Source: Eutrigla gurnardus (taxonomy: Eukaryota; Chordata; Actinopteri; Perciformes; Triglidae). Taken from it: a DNA stretch of 64,000 bases. How positions within the stretch are numbered: position 1 is the first letter of the stretch; each line of letters starts with the position of its first letter. The position numbers were made by a program, and so were the translations under genes. Shown one piece after another: positions 14,615 to 30,149 of this stretch. The DNA is taken from assembly GCA_963514095.1 (NCBI GenBank), contig OY741280.1:18756689-18820688 (forward strand), in the 5' to 3' direction. The notes under the pieces are model-generated. The model was not told the DNA's origin. It did no database searches and was given only the letters and a program-made list of their open reading frames with translations.

Positions 14615-14771
14615 TGTGTGTGATGATCAGAGGTCAGAGACCACCACCAATAAATTATCTGCAGACGAGTGTGATCCTCCACATTTATTTTGTTCTATCA
14701 AATTAACTTTATGTTTTCAGAGGCCGTGTCTGACCCCTAAGAGATTCAAATGATTGAATGGTTAATTGGTG

Positions 14772-14807
<36 letters not shown>

Positions 14808-15718
14808 ACACACACACACACACAAGTGCCAAGAAATTAACGAAATTAACTTGTGGCACATTTACATTCATGACATGTTCAGTTAAAGTCTGCTGTTATG
14901 GGTACTGAGAATAAACGAGGTTTAAAGTTTGACACAATTAATTGTGTGTTCATAGTCTATATTTAGAGCACATGAAATGCTAAAGACCCTCGATCACGGT
15001 GCAGTTGGCACGTGGAAAGAGCTACATATCTGGTTTTGCGAGAGGTGTAAGAAATTTTGTATCTTATTTGTTTTTGTGTGTTTCGACTAAGAGGGTCCTT
15101 GTTTTAGAAATATCAATTGCACAAAAAAGCCTGTGTAGTGAAATACAATGTGGCAGGCTCTGAAGGTTTTTGCTCAAAGATTAATGTTGAAAATGAGAAT
15201 TAGAAAAATGAAATTTAAAAAAATATATAATCAAATATTTTTGATGACTTTTAACCATCTCAGAATTTTCTACAAGGCAAATATAATTGGAACAAAAATA
15301 CGTTATTATACGAATACTTATGAGAAAGTCTCAAAACCTCCTTTTGCCAGGAGTTTGCCACTGTGCAGTTTGTTTCTTTGTCCGCGTTAAATGTAAGGTG
15401 TTACTTGCTTTTCTTATCATAAAGAGCGGTAAAAAAGGAAAATGAAAAAAATGTTTCTTCATTTTTTGCACAACAAGCTTATTTTAAAATGTAATAACAT
15501 AGTTTATGTGCCACTGGTGTTAACACATTTTGAAACATAGCGTTAAATATAACTACAACTTTATAGCAAAAACTAAAAATGCTAATCTTCTCAGTTGCCG
15601 TCGGTTTCAGTCCATAATAGCAGAACTGACAGTTTGTGAATAATGTTAATATATAAAGTTTATTACCTTGACAAAGACAGCTCAGTTGGACAATTAAAAT
15701 GCATTTCACCAGCTTCAT
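6219..15718 (-). CDS. cd6: CD6, T-cell scavenger-receptor (SRCR) glycoprotein
   Basis: Type I membrane receptor of the CD5/CD6 family, which tunes T-cell receptor signalling. Twelve exons, all joined in phase 1: 15667-15718, 14307-14402, 12885-13166, 11638-11952, 10709-11023, 9754-9825, 9460-9591, 8612-8728, 8287-8403, 8018-8089, 7069-7242, 6219-6328; total 617 aa. In order: signal peptide (1-18), Thr-rich linker, SRCR domains at about 50-143, 144-248 and 249-353, short Thr-rich stalk, membrane span about 393-414 followed by RRRH, and a 200-residue tail. Domain 2 has the standard group B eight cysteines and the GTVCDDQW motif. The tail contains SSSTSSGECYEN and ends DYDYDDVGASH, close to the human CD6 tail as I recall it (STSSGEWYQN, DYDDISAA), which favours CD6 over CD5. 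VQYARV fits an ITIM-like pattern; other tyrosines lie in DYEQYE and LYSPV. Some donors (GTCCAG, GTCGGT) are weak. Confidence 0.88.
8172..8191. repeat. (CA)n short microsatellite in a cd6 intron
   Basis: About ten CA units lie in the intron upstream (in the minus-strand sense) of the cd6 tail exon 8018-8089. They look like ordinary simple repeat. Confidence 0.9.
11264..11326. repeat. (AT)n microsatellite in a cd6 intron
   Basis: About 31 AT units, with further ATATAATT sequence after it. It lies in the intron between the second and third SRCR exons. Confidence 0.95.
11460..11499. repeat. Short perfect inverted repeat (14-bp arms)
   Basis: AATGTTAGCATGCT at 11460-11473 is exactly reverse-complementary to 11486-11499, with 12 bases between. 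TTAGCATGCTAA-type palindromes recur in fish non-coding DNA, so this is probably a relic of a dispersed repeat rather than a functional hairpin. Confidence 0.7.
12451..12819. mobile_element. Foldback element with about 90-bp inverted arms
   Basis: The left arm 12451-12548 and right arm 12732-12819 are reverse complements over nearly their full length, apart from scattered mismatches and a roughly 10-base length difference near the outer third. The spacer is 183 bases. No coding frame of note is inside. It lies in the cd6 intron, 65 bp from the first SRCR exon, so the cd6 pre-mRNA should be able to form a long hairpin there. A foldback-type MITE is the simplest reading. Confidence 0.75.
14521..14622. 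repeat. (TG)n microsatellite
   Basis: About 50 TG units with one TA interruption, in the first cd6 intron. It produces spurious Cys-Val and His-Thr open frames on the two strands. Confidence 0.97.
14773..14824. repeat. (CA)n microsatellite
   Basis: About 25 CA units with one TA interruption, 150 bp from the TG array at 14521-14622 and of opposite polarity. It also lies in cd6 intron 1. The two arrays are complementary and could pair in the pre-mRNA. Confidence 0.95.
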
Positions 15719-16372
15719 ATTGTTGACAGGCGGCCCCTCTACTCCGACTGTGTAACTTAAAACAACCTCGACTGAGCCTCTTCTTCCCTCTATATTCGGT
15801 TGACAGAACTTCCCATTTACCGCAGTGCATCACGACAGGAAGTGAAGCCTGTGACTTTGTGACTGTAAGGACTCAAACACACTCATCTGAGACCTATTAC
15901 ATCAGAGGGCTGGAATTATTTACCTGGTTGTATTGAGCCTGTTTTAAATGTATTTTCTTGTTTTGACTATAAGGTGTAGTTGAGTGCTAAGAAAAGGTGC
16001 CCTTAAATAAAATGTATTATTATCATCTTACCTCACCAAAAGAAGCCCAGTCAGAGCTAGGAACTGCAGGTTCATTTGAGCTACCATCCTCATGCTTGAA
16101 CTGACCAATCACCACTCTGTTCTCTGACATCAGCAGGCAGTCTATGAAGAATAGTCTGACAGGCCTCGTGTCGACGGGCCAACCTTGTGTCACTTAGCTT
16201 TAGCAACTCTCGTGGTGCTCCATCGTACATTTCTTTTTCTTTGTTGAGCAACTTTCTATGAGCATAAGACCCAGATATAAACATGTGTTTGCACAAGCGA
16301 TAGTCTCCTCAGGACTCAAGACTCAGTCCTCCTCTGATCCTCTGATGCAGATCTGATCCTGTCAGCATGGTC

Positions 16373-16452
16373 GTCTACATTTACATTTACATTTAGGTCA
16401 TTTAGCAGACGCTTTTGTCCAAAGCGATTTACAATAAGTACATTTGTCAAAA
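16373..16452 (+). mobile_element. SINE-like dispersed-repeat fragment
   Basis: The segment reading TTTAGGTCATTTAGCAGACGC and then CTTTTGTCCAAAGCGATTTA resembles a conserved module I recall in several fish SINE and LINE tails ('CATTTAGCAGACGCTTTTAT' type). A triplicated CATTTA precedes it. No tRNA-derived head is visible, so only a fragment is present. The family name cannot be given without a repeat library. Confidence 0.6.
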
Positions 16453-16532
16453 GAAGGAAACAAAGAAACCACAACGTATCATTGCCGATAAAGTAAGAGC
16501 TAAAAATAGAACAAGTATTAGGTCCTCATCTG

Positions 16533-16594
16533 AGTGGGTCATGCTATGTAGTTAGTGGGTCATGCTATGTAGTTAGTGGGTCCTGCTATGTAGT
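16533..16594. repeat. 21-bp tandem repeat, three copies
   Basis: Three head-to-tail copies of AGTGGGTCATGCTATGTAGTT; the third has one change (CATG to CCTG) and an altered end. The sequence is short and non-coding, and is a likely minisatellite seed. Confidence 0.9.
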
Positions 16595-17680
16595 CACGTC
16601 TACACATCTAAGACACGTCTACAAAGACAGCTCGCTGAAGAACCCGCGGTGACAAACTCTTTAAATATCTGGGAAAGTTCCTCATACAGCTTCACTTTAA
16701 CTCATCAAGTCCCACTGCCCGTCCTACACAAGATTCAAAGTGTGCCAGTGATGATTAGATTTGAATCAATATGAGCGGATCTGCAGAGGGAGATGTGGCA
16801 GAAATAATCTGTATATTTACTGTATATCATCATGAAGCATATCCTCCATCATAATATGAAATAAAAATAATACCATATAATTTCTGTCTTTCTTTTCATC
16901 ATATAACTTTAGGGCGCACTGACACTAGGGGGTTAGGGTTGAGGTTTATTGATGGTGTAGGTTTAAGCCAAAAACGTCCAGTATTATCTATCTAAAGATT
17001 AATTACAGTATATTACTTAAATAATTGTGGAGGAGGTTTTGTTACAGCATTAAGCCCTTTATCTTAGGAAAACAATTTTTTTTTAAACAGTATGAGCCTT
17101 TTTAGTGGTGGTAGTGAGATTTAATCTTGTCCGTATTAATACATTATTATATTTATAAATGGAGATTATTATTATTTGCAGTCAGTGATAAAGAAATGAT
17201 CAATACTATTCATCCATGGCCAGTTAATTAATTCAACCTGGTCTGTTTTAGGAAAATATGAAACATGGTAGAGTTTTAGAAGCAGTGTGGAGAGCAGCTC
17301 TTGTGTGACCTCTAACTGACAGCTCTGACAGCTCAGCCTGCTTTGTTTACATCCTGGTCTAGAAGCACGCGCTCAACTCAACTCGCTCTCCTATTGGCTG
17401 CGCTGTTCTGAAGCTCCGCCCACCGCCGCCCGAACGGGAAATACAACCGACTGAAACAAAAAGGAAAGTTAATCTAAGATTAATGTGATTGCTTATGATA
17501 TTTTACATAACGACAAAAGACTTAATATCACGTAAACTAAACATCTCTTTTAGGTGAGAGCACTCGGCCTTCTCTATTGGTTACAAAGAACAAACTCCAC
17601 TCGTAGCGTCAAGGCAGTTGAAACTAAAGCAAAAAAGATATAAAAGAAAATATATTTTGGAAACACACGTGTTAAATCTA

Positions 17681-17742
17681 CTCGCCCACAACGTTAACTA
17701 AAGGTTAGCGACTTTAAACCTTTGGTTAACGTTATGGGCGAG
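17681..17742. repeat. 26-bp inverted repeat upstream of ccne2
   Basis: CTCGCCCACAACGTTAACTA... at 17681-17706 pairs with 17717-17742, matching 24 of 26 bases, around a 10-base loop. It lies about 140 bp before the inferred ccne2 first exon. Each arm contains AACGTTAAC. Confidence 0.85.
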
Positions 17743-17831
17743 CAGCTTTACTTAACTAAACGTCCGGTTAAACGCTTTATGGGGTTGGGAGGATTCATAC
17801 ACATGCGCAGTGCGTCGCAAACGCTCATTAG

Positions 17832-17847
17832 TTGGCGCGAGCGCGAA
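17832..17847 (+). promoter_or_regulatory. Paired E2F-like sites in the ccne2 promoter
   Basis: TTGGCGCG (17832-17839) is followed at once by A and GCGCGAA (17841-17847), giving two E2F-type half sites facing each other. Cyclin E genes are established E2F targets, and the site is about 40-50 bp before the donor of the untranslated first exon. Binding is inference. Confidence 0.6.
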
Positions 17848-17849
17848 CT

Positions 17850-17885
17850 GGAGATAGTTTAATTTTGGGCTCGGAACCGAGGAGG
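17850..17885 (+). other. ccne2: Probable untranslated first exon of ccne2 (3' end placed)
   Basis: A strong donor, GG|GTAAGC, ends an exon at 17885, and the next acceptor in register is TTACAG at 18541-18546, just before the start codon. The transcription start is not determined and the left boundary given is approximate. Confidence 0.5.
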
Positions 17886-18548
17886 GTAAGCTGCGAGCGT
17901 TATTAGCTCTATGTATAGTTTTACGTTTCACAGTAACGTGTGTGTTTACTAATGCTGCAGTTAGAGCAGCAGTTTGTTGTTTTGTTGTGGTATTTTGTGT
18001 GTGTTTGTAGTCCTGATTGGTTGTGTTTAGCTAGCTAGCGTCAAAGATAGTGAACACTATCCTGGTAAAGTCGGTGGAGACTGTTTGTAGAAACGTGTGT
18101 GAACTCGTTAAAGCATGTAGTCGTTTTAACAGACTGCTCCTGGTTTAGTCGGGGTTTTTTTAATCGTGATTAAAACCCAAAGTACTGAAATAATCAAAGG
18201 AACCCCAGCGGATGAATAGTTGCTAATTGCCGATCATGTCGGTTTAGTGGTACTTGGTCCTCCCTTTGGGCCTTTGTGTTGCTGTTTGTTGCTGCAGCAT
18301 TAAGGTAGTAGTTGTAACCGAGAGGAGGGGGGGGGGGGCTTTTACTGCACTTCTCTTTGTGCTGCTAATAATGTTGGCCCCGAGGATGAGGTCTAATTCC
18401 TGGAACTATGTGGGTTTACGTGTTTTCATCCCCCTCGGGCTTTGAATGGAAGTGCGTGTTTGTTGTTTTACACCCGAGGGCCTCACTTCCTGGTTTTGAT
18501 GTAAATAAATCCTAACGTTTGCTCCTAAATTGTTCCTCTTTTACAGAC

Positions 18549-21192
18549 ATGAGCAGCAACATGTCCAGGCGAAGGTGATGTCCTTTTATTGTTGTTGCTG
18601 CGTGTATTATTAATGTATCTTGGTTGGTTTTCGACCTTTTGTCAAATGTCCTGCATCGAGTTCACTGTTGATGTCTTTGCAGTGTTCGCCTGCAGAGAAG
18701 AAATGAAAATGCTCCAGGGCAGAAAGGCAAAGCAACCAAGGTAACAAACCGTCCATTTAAACCGTAACGCTGGTATTTGTGATTACACTGTTTTTCTAGA
18801 TGGTCTCATATATGTTTTTATTTTATCAGCAAAGCAACAGAAGAAAGATTCAGCCCTTGTCAAAGCTGCAGTGTGAGAAGGTATGCATCTCTTTTATTTT
18901 ATTGAGATAAGATTCAACTTTACAGGGGCTGAGACAACGAAATGCAAAAATCCATCAAGAAAAACACAAAGTATCGGACATATCTTGTCCGTAGCTCTTT
19001 GTTTTTATGTCTAAAGGGATATGTTCTCATTTCCATTTCAGAACCAGCTGGTTCTCCAAGGTGTCACCAAGCCGCGTGTCCTCATCGAGGCGTCTGAGAA
19101 GGGAGTCGGGAGAGACTATGATGCCGTTCTCACTTCCACAGATTCCTCGGTTCAGCCGTCGCCTCTGCCTCCCCTTGGGTCATTATCATTTATTATTCAG
19201 CGTTGGTTTGACTCACAATTATCTATCTGCCAGACAGTTTAATATTTAAGAAACTGCAACAGTCAAATGTTTGCTATTTGTACTTTAAAAATGATCAAAG
19301 TAGTTGCTGATTCATGTTCATATGACTAGATCATTGGCTAATTGTTGCAGCTCTGTTTGTCTGCGTGTCACAGATGGGGATCTCCTGAGGATGTGTGGGT
19401 GAAGATGCTCAACAGGGAAAAGAATTACAGACACAGCAAGAGCTTCATGCAGAAACACCCCACACTACAGCCCAGAATGAGATCCATCCTCCTCGACTGG
19501 TTAATGGAGGTGCGTCTTCAACTGGATCTCCAATATCTGTTGCTCATATTTCAACTGAATCAAATCTGTGTATGCTCCCGAAAATAAGTGTTTTCTTTTG
19601 GGGTTTTTCTTGCTTTTTCATTGTTTTCTCAGCTTTCCAGCCATGGCAATGTCATAAGTGCCAAACGCTAAAATTGGTTTACATTTGATTATTTTTATTG
19701 TATCAAGTCATTTTTGTCATCATTGGTTTCACCAGGTGAGTGAGGCCTATAAGCTTCACCGGCAGACATTCTACTTGGCACAGGACTACTTCGACCGCTT
19801 CATGTTGACGCAGGACAACATTGAAAAGCAGATGCTGCAGCTCATCGGGATAACTTGTCTTTTTATAGCATCAAAGATGGAGGTAAGGAACAACGGAGAG
19901 ATCTGGTCAGCTGTGCACACAGACACGTGTCTAATGGATATGGCCGTTTGGTTTCCTTGTAGGAAGCCGTTCCTCCGAAGCTCTCCCAGATGGCCTTCGT
20001 GACTGCTGGGACCTACTATGAAGACGAGATCCTTCAGATGGAGCTCATCATTTTGAAGGTACAAGAATGGCCACGTTTGGAATCTTTCTTCTCCATTAAT
20101 AATCAGCATTGATTTTTTTACATGGTGGTTCTTTTGTTAAACAGGCGCTGAGGTGGAACCTTTGTCCTGAAACAGCCGTCTCTTGGCTGAAGCTTTACTT
20201 CCAGGTGGCAACGATGAGCACGAACTCTGACCTGCTGGAGCCACAGTTTCCACAGGAGGCTTACATACAAATGACACGTGTAGGTGTTTAGATTGGATTC
20301 ATGTTATTTAAACACATACTGACCCAAACCACCTACCTGGTTAGGTTCTCCCAACTTAAGCAGCTGAGGCAATGAACTCACGATTATGTTAACTTAATTT
20401 CAAAGGTCTGGCTTCTGATTAATGCTGTTTCTTTTCCAGCTTTTAGACTTGTGCGTCCTCAACATTAACTCTCTGGACTTTGAGTATCGAGTGTTGGCTG
20501 CTTCAGTCCTGAGCTACTTTATTCAGCAGGAAACGGCAGAGAGAATTTCAGGTATTTGGGATTATTTGTTTTTTTACAAACGTAGATGGAAATGAGAACA
20601 TTCGGAAGAAAGAGAGAGATATTTATGCAAGACAATCAAGTCAATTCTTCTTGGAACTGTGATTGTGAACCGCATCAACACGCAAGCTTCACAGTCTGAA
20701 CCGCAGCATTGTTACTAAACACGTTCGTGGTCCTCAGGTCTGTCGAAAGACGCCATCCAGCCGTGTGTCACCTGGATGGCCCCCTTCGAGGAGTCGGTGA
20801 ACTCATGTGGCAGAGCGGCACTGAGGGATTTTGCCAGAATAAAGAGAGAAGACAGACACAACATCCAGACGCACACGTCCTACATGGCCATGCTGGTCAG
20901 TATTCTCCTCTTGGGATGTTACGTTACACTCCACTCTTTAAGTTACTCACACTAAGCAGAAAGTGTTGTTTAGTCAAAATGTTTGAATGGTAGCCGGTAG
21001 AGCTGAATCTATGACTCATGATGTCATTTTCCCCAAAACAATGTTCAGCTACTGCCATAATAAACACTTCAAATATGAATTGACGCTACAATATCATTGG
21101 TTTTTGACTCTTTGTTTTAGAACGTCAGTAACGAGGTGAACAGCCAGTTCCTCACTCCTCCCAGCAGCACAGAGAAAAGCTGCACATGCTGA
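18549..21192 (+). CDS. ccne2: Cyclin E2, G1/S cyclin
   Basis: Regulatory partner of Cdk2 that drives S-phase entry in the nucleus. Eleven coding exons: 18549-18574, 18683-18740, 18830-18880, 19042-19178, 19374-19509, 19736-19882, 19963-20058, 20145-20279, 20440-20551, 20738-20895, 21121-21192; 375 aa. A second ATG at 18561 gives MSRRSVRLQ, which aligns with the human CCNE2 start (MSRRSSRLQ) and may be the real one. The cyclin box is clear: MRSILLDWLMEV at about 126, then FYLAQDYFDRFMLTQ and LQLIGITCLFIASKMEE. The C-terminal half has RHNIQTHTSYMAML and LTPPSSTEKS, the usual Cdc4-type phosphodegron region. Similarity is closer to E2 than E1. Exon 4 ends at a weak donor (GG|GTCATT). The gene ends convergently with ints8. 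A different frame stays open past the stop (see findings). Confidence 0.95.
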
Positions 21193-21901
21193 ACCGCCGG
21201 AGGAAGACTGAGGGGGATGTGAGCAGCGAGGATGAAGGTCCCATTAAGACGGAGTCTTAATTTACTGGAAACCGCTCCCACAAAAAAAAAAAAAACTGGA
21301 ATACTGAGTCCAAGTGGGAGTTAATTTCACGCCTGCTGATGTGAAGTTGTCACTGAATGCATTATACAGCATCATATTTAAGACTTTCAGCTTTGCCAAA
21401 TCATTGATTTTTTTTCTTGATTTTAAGCTGTTTTTAGCAACTTGGTGCTTTAATTCAGAAAAGAAAATGTTTGTATTTTTTAAAGTGTTGTCATTTCTAG
21501 GAAATGTCTATTCTTTTACTGAAATGTGTGTGCAATCGTTTACTTTTGTAGCATATCAAATATGTTCATAGTCGACAGATGGAACCCTTAAAAACACTGA
21601 TTCGGGGTCAGATGATGTGCTAAATTGTTGATGTTGAAACCAGCTCAGTTTACTGCAGCTACTTCACCCGTCAGCTGATCCGTAAACTAAGATAGTGTGG
21701 GACCACCAGGCAGAGTACGCACCCTCTCAGGAACCCTGATGAAGGCCATGCGTCAGAAAGCTCTGGTGTTTTTTTTAAGCATTTCTCAGTGATCTTTACC
21801 ATACTGTTGTAAACAGGCCGTTGTTTGTAACTCAGGGTAATTAAGAGCTAGCGATGTCTTTTTCAAAGAAATAATTTCAAGTGTACAAATGAGCAACTGT
21901 A

Positions 21902-21907
21902 TTTATT
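21902..21907 (-). terminator. ints8 polyadenylation signal
   Basis: TTTATT on the plus strand reads AATAAA on the minus strand, 68 bases past the ints8 stop. This predicts a very short ints8 3' UTR that overlaps the end of the ccne2 transcript. Confidence 0.6.
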
Positions 21908-21918
21908 TTCTACCACAA

Positions 21919-21924
21919 AATAAA
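21919..21924 (+). terminator. ccne2 polyadenylation signal
   Basis: AATAAA lies 727 bases after the ccne2 stop codon, followed within 20-30 bases by a C-run. It sits only 51 bases beyond the 3' end of the ints8 coding region. Confidence 0.65.
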
Positions 21925-21974
21925 AATGTACATTCCCACCCCCCCCCCCCTCAAAAAGTCTGACAGTGGTTCTC

Positions 21975-28433
<6,459 letters not shown>

Positions 28434-28499
28434 CCTCCCCTGGTCAACAGTGACAAATGCACATTTATTTGAGCTTTTAAGGCATCACATTGACCAAAA

Positions 28500-29270
28500 A
28501 AAGGTAGAGTTATAAGGGAAATAATTAACTAGATCAGATTTATATTACTTTCTCAGCAAAATATCAAAATGTCGTGGAACTAAATATTGCTGAGGTGGCT
28601 TTTCGGCATGTGTATATTTGTAATTTGCACCCTGTTATTAACCCTTTCAATTTATGACACTACATAACATTCACCTGTATACACTGTGTGTATACCGTTT
28701 ATAATTTGTTTATTTGCACAGGAGGTCTATATATTTGGCCTTTTTCTAACTTTTTACTGCAACAGCTGCACAATAATTTCCATCGGCATAAATAAAGTGT
28801 TATCTAATCAAGTGATGAGCTGTTTGGCAATAAACCTCATTCTGATCAGTTACATTTCATAGTTTAACAGGTTACTGCTTGTAATGGGAGAATACATTTA
28901 CATTTCCTTTTAGCTGAGGCTGTTTTCCTATTGAAATAATGATTTAAAATACATATAATGTACTTATTGAATATACATGACAAGAGTCAATACATTGTCT
29001 TTGCATTGCAGCTAGTTAGCTACTAATCAATGAGTTCGGTTTTTATGTCAGGGCCAGGGGGAGGTTTAATCTGATTATCATGTAGCCCCGAGTGGACGGA
29101 GTTTTCCAATTTGGCCAGTTGAGTGGGGAACATGATAGGACCACGGTGTATCGGGGCTGCGAGTACATTAAAACCAAGCGCACCCCTTGCACCCATCCTC
29201 TGTTGTGTGAGGAGCTGCCACCGTTTTTAGCGAATATTCAAGATAGCTAGCAAACCCGTACAGGCCGGAC
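28500..29270. other. ints8 intron 1, no further feature
   Basis: AT-rich intronic sequence between the untranslated exon and the first coding exon. I see no coding exon or recognisable element. Confidence 0.5.
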
Positions 29271-29272
29271 TC

Positions 29273-29292
29273 GGGGGGGGGGGGGGGGGGGG
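29273..29292. repeat. Poly(G) run of 20
   Basis: Twenty consecutive G on the plus strand (C on the ints8 sense strand), starting 8 bases inside ints8 intron 1 from its 5' splice site. Homopolymers of this length are often mis-sequenced, so the exact length is uncertain. Confidence 0.9.
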
Positions 29293-29300
29293 TATCTTAC

Positions 29301-29480
29301 CTTAACAGGCCAAAATGAACAAGTAGCGGAAGTCTGAGTTTAAAAAAATACAGTTAAAAATATCAACGCTAAAAAGCTGGAACAGCTACACGAAGTGTTT
29401 GAGTCTCACATAATTCATTCTGCGCTTCGCCTTCGACATCTCGCCGCCGTATTTCCGCTTCCGCTTCGTAGTCATGGAGA
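29301..29480 (-). other. ints8: Probable untranslated first exon of ints8
   Basis: On the minus strand CTGTTAAG|GTAAGATACC is a good donor, with the exon edge at 29301. The next in-register acceptor is CTGTTGACCAG just before the start codon, so the exon carrying the ATG begins at 28439. The upstream boundary is a guess placed within the GC-richer block that runs to about 29480. Confidence 0.45.
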
Positions 29481-30149
29481 CACACAGTGCGCCGTGTTTG
29501 CGCATATTTATCCTCCGAGCGTGAGGAAGCGTTTTTCAGGCCTTTTTCACAGCAGACGCAGCAGGAAAAACTAAAAATATTAATGATTGCTCCGTGGAAA
29601 TCAAACACCATAAATGTTATTTACACCTGTGTGTTGTTTGTGATGGTAACATAAGAATTAATGGACCACTGTTAAGAGTTTACAGGTGGAGCTTATTGAA
29701 CTAAACAGTTTTATATAGTAAAAAACAAAAAATTAGGGTCCGTTCACAAGCGACCTGCCGGGATATCGCATGCTACATACACAGTAGGGGGCGGTATGCA
29801 CCTTGGAACGGTTGCATGGCACACAAAAAAACAAGAGAAGAAGAAACGTCATCACCGCTCGCCCATTCGCTTTTCTGCGAAAGCGAAACGGAAGAATAGA
29901 AACATAAATGTGAACTGGGACCATACTACAGCCATGACTGGATGAACTGGTTTTTATTTTTTATTTTTTTAATGACACTCCGTGACACTGGAGCTGTAGC
30001 TGTTGGTTGGCGGACCAGCACACGTAGCAACAGCCAATAAACGGCGAACTTAACGCTAGCTAAAAGAAGAAGCCGTCAACAGTAACGTTAAGACTCTCTT
30101 GGCGCGGTTTTGATGAAGAGCAGTAATTAATTTATCCCGAGCAACAAAC
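29481..30149. promoter_or_regulatory. Divergent promoter region of ints8 and the SDDEPL gene
   Basis: About 670 bases separate the two genes, which are transcribed away from each other. TTGGCGCGG at 30099-30107, 43 bases before the start codon of the plus-strand gene, fits an E2F-type site. Several GTTAAC/AACGTTA motifs are present. No coding exon is seen. Confidence 0.5.

Larger units (their letters stand above)
15719..17830. other. Intergenic region between divergent cd6 and ccne2
   Basis: No coding exon found. It contains the cd6 promoter next to 15718, a SINE-like tail at 16373-16452, a three-copy 21-bp tandem repeat at 16533-16594, and a hairpin close to ccne2. CCAAT-type sequences (ATTGG) at about 17393 and 17574 lie on the ccne2 side. 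Confidence 0.6.

Noticed and set aside
14263..14682. Long minus-strand frame with a poly His-Thr run
   Set aside because: It is the TG microsatellite read in a coding frame. Only the short part at 14307-14402 is a real cd6 exon, and it splices elsewhere.
6219..15718. Calling the SRCR receptor CD5
   Set aside because: The tail motifs SSTSSGE-Y and terminal DYDDV, and the tail length, fit CD6 better; the CD5 tail as I recall it ends quite differently.
16533..16594. CRISPR-like array
   Set aside because: The 21-bp units are directly adjacent without spacers, and the DNA is eukaryotic.
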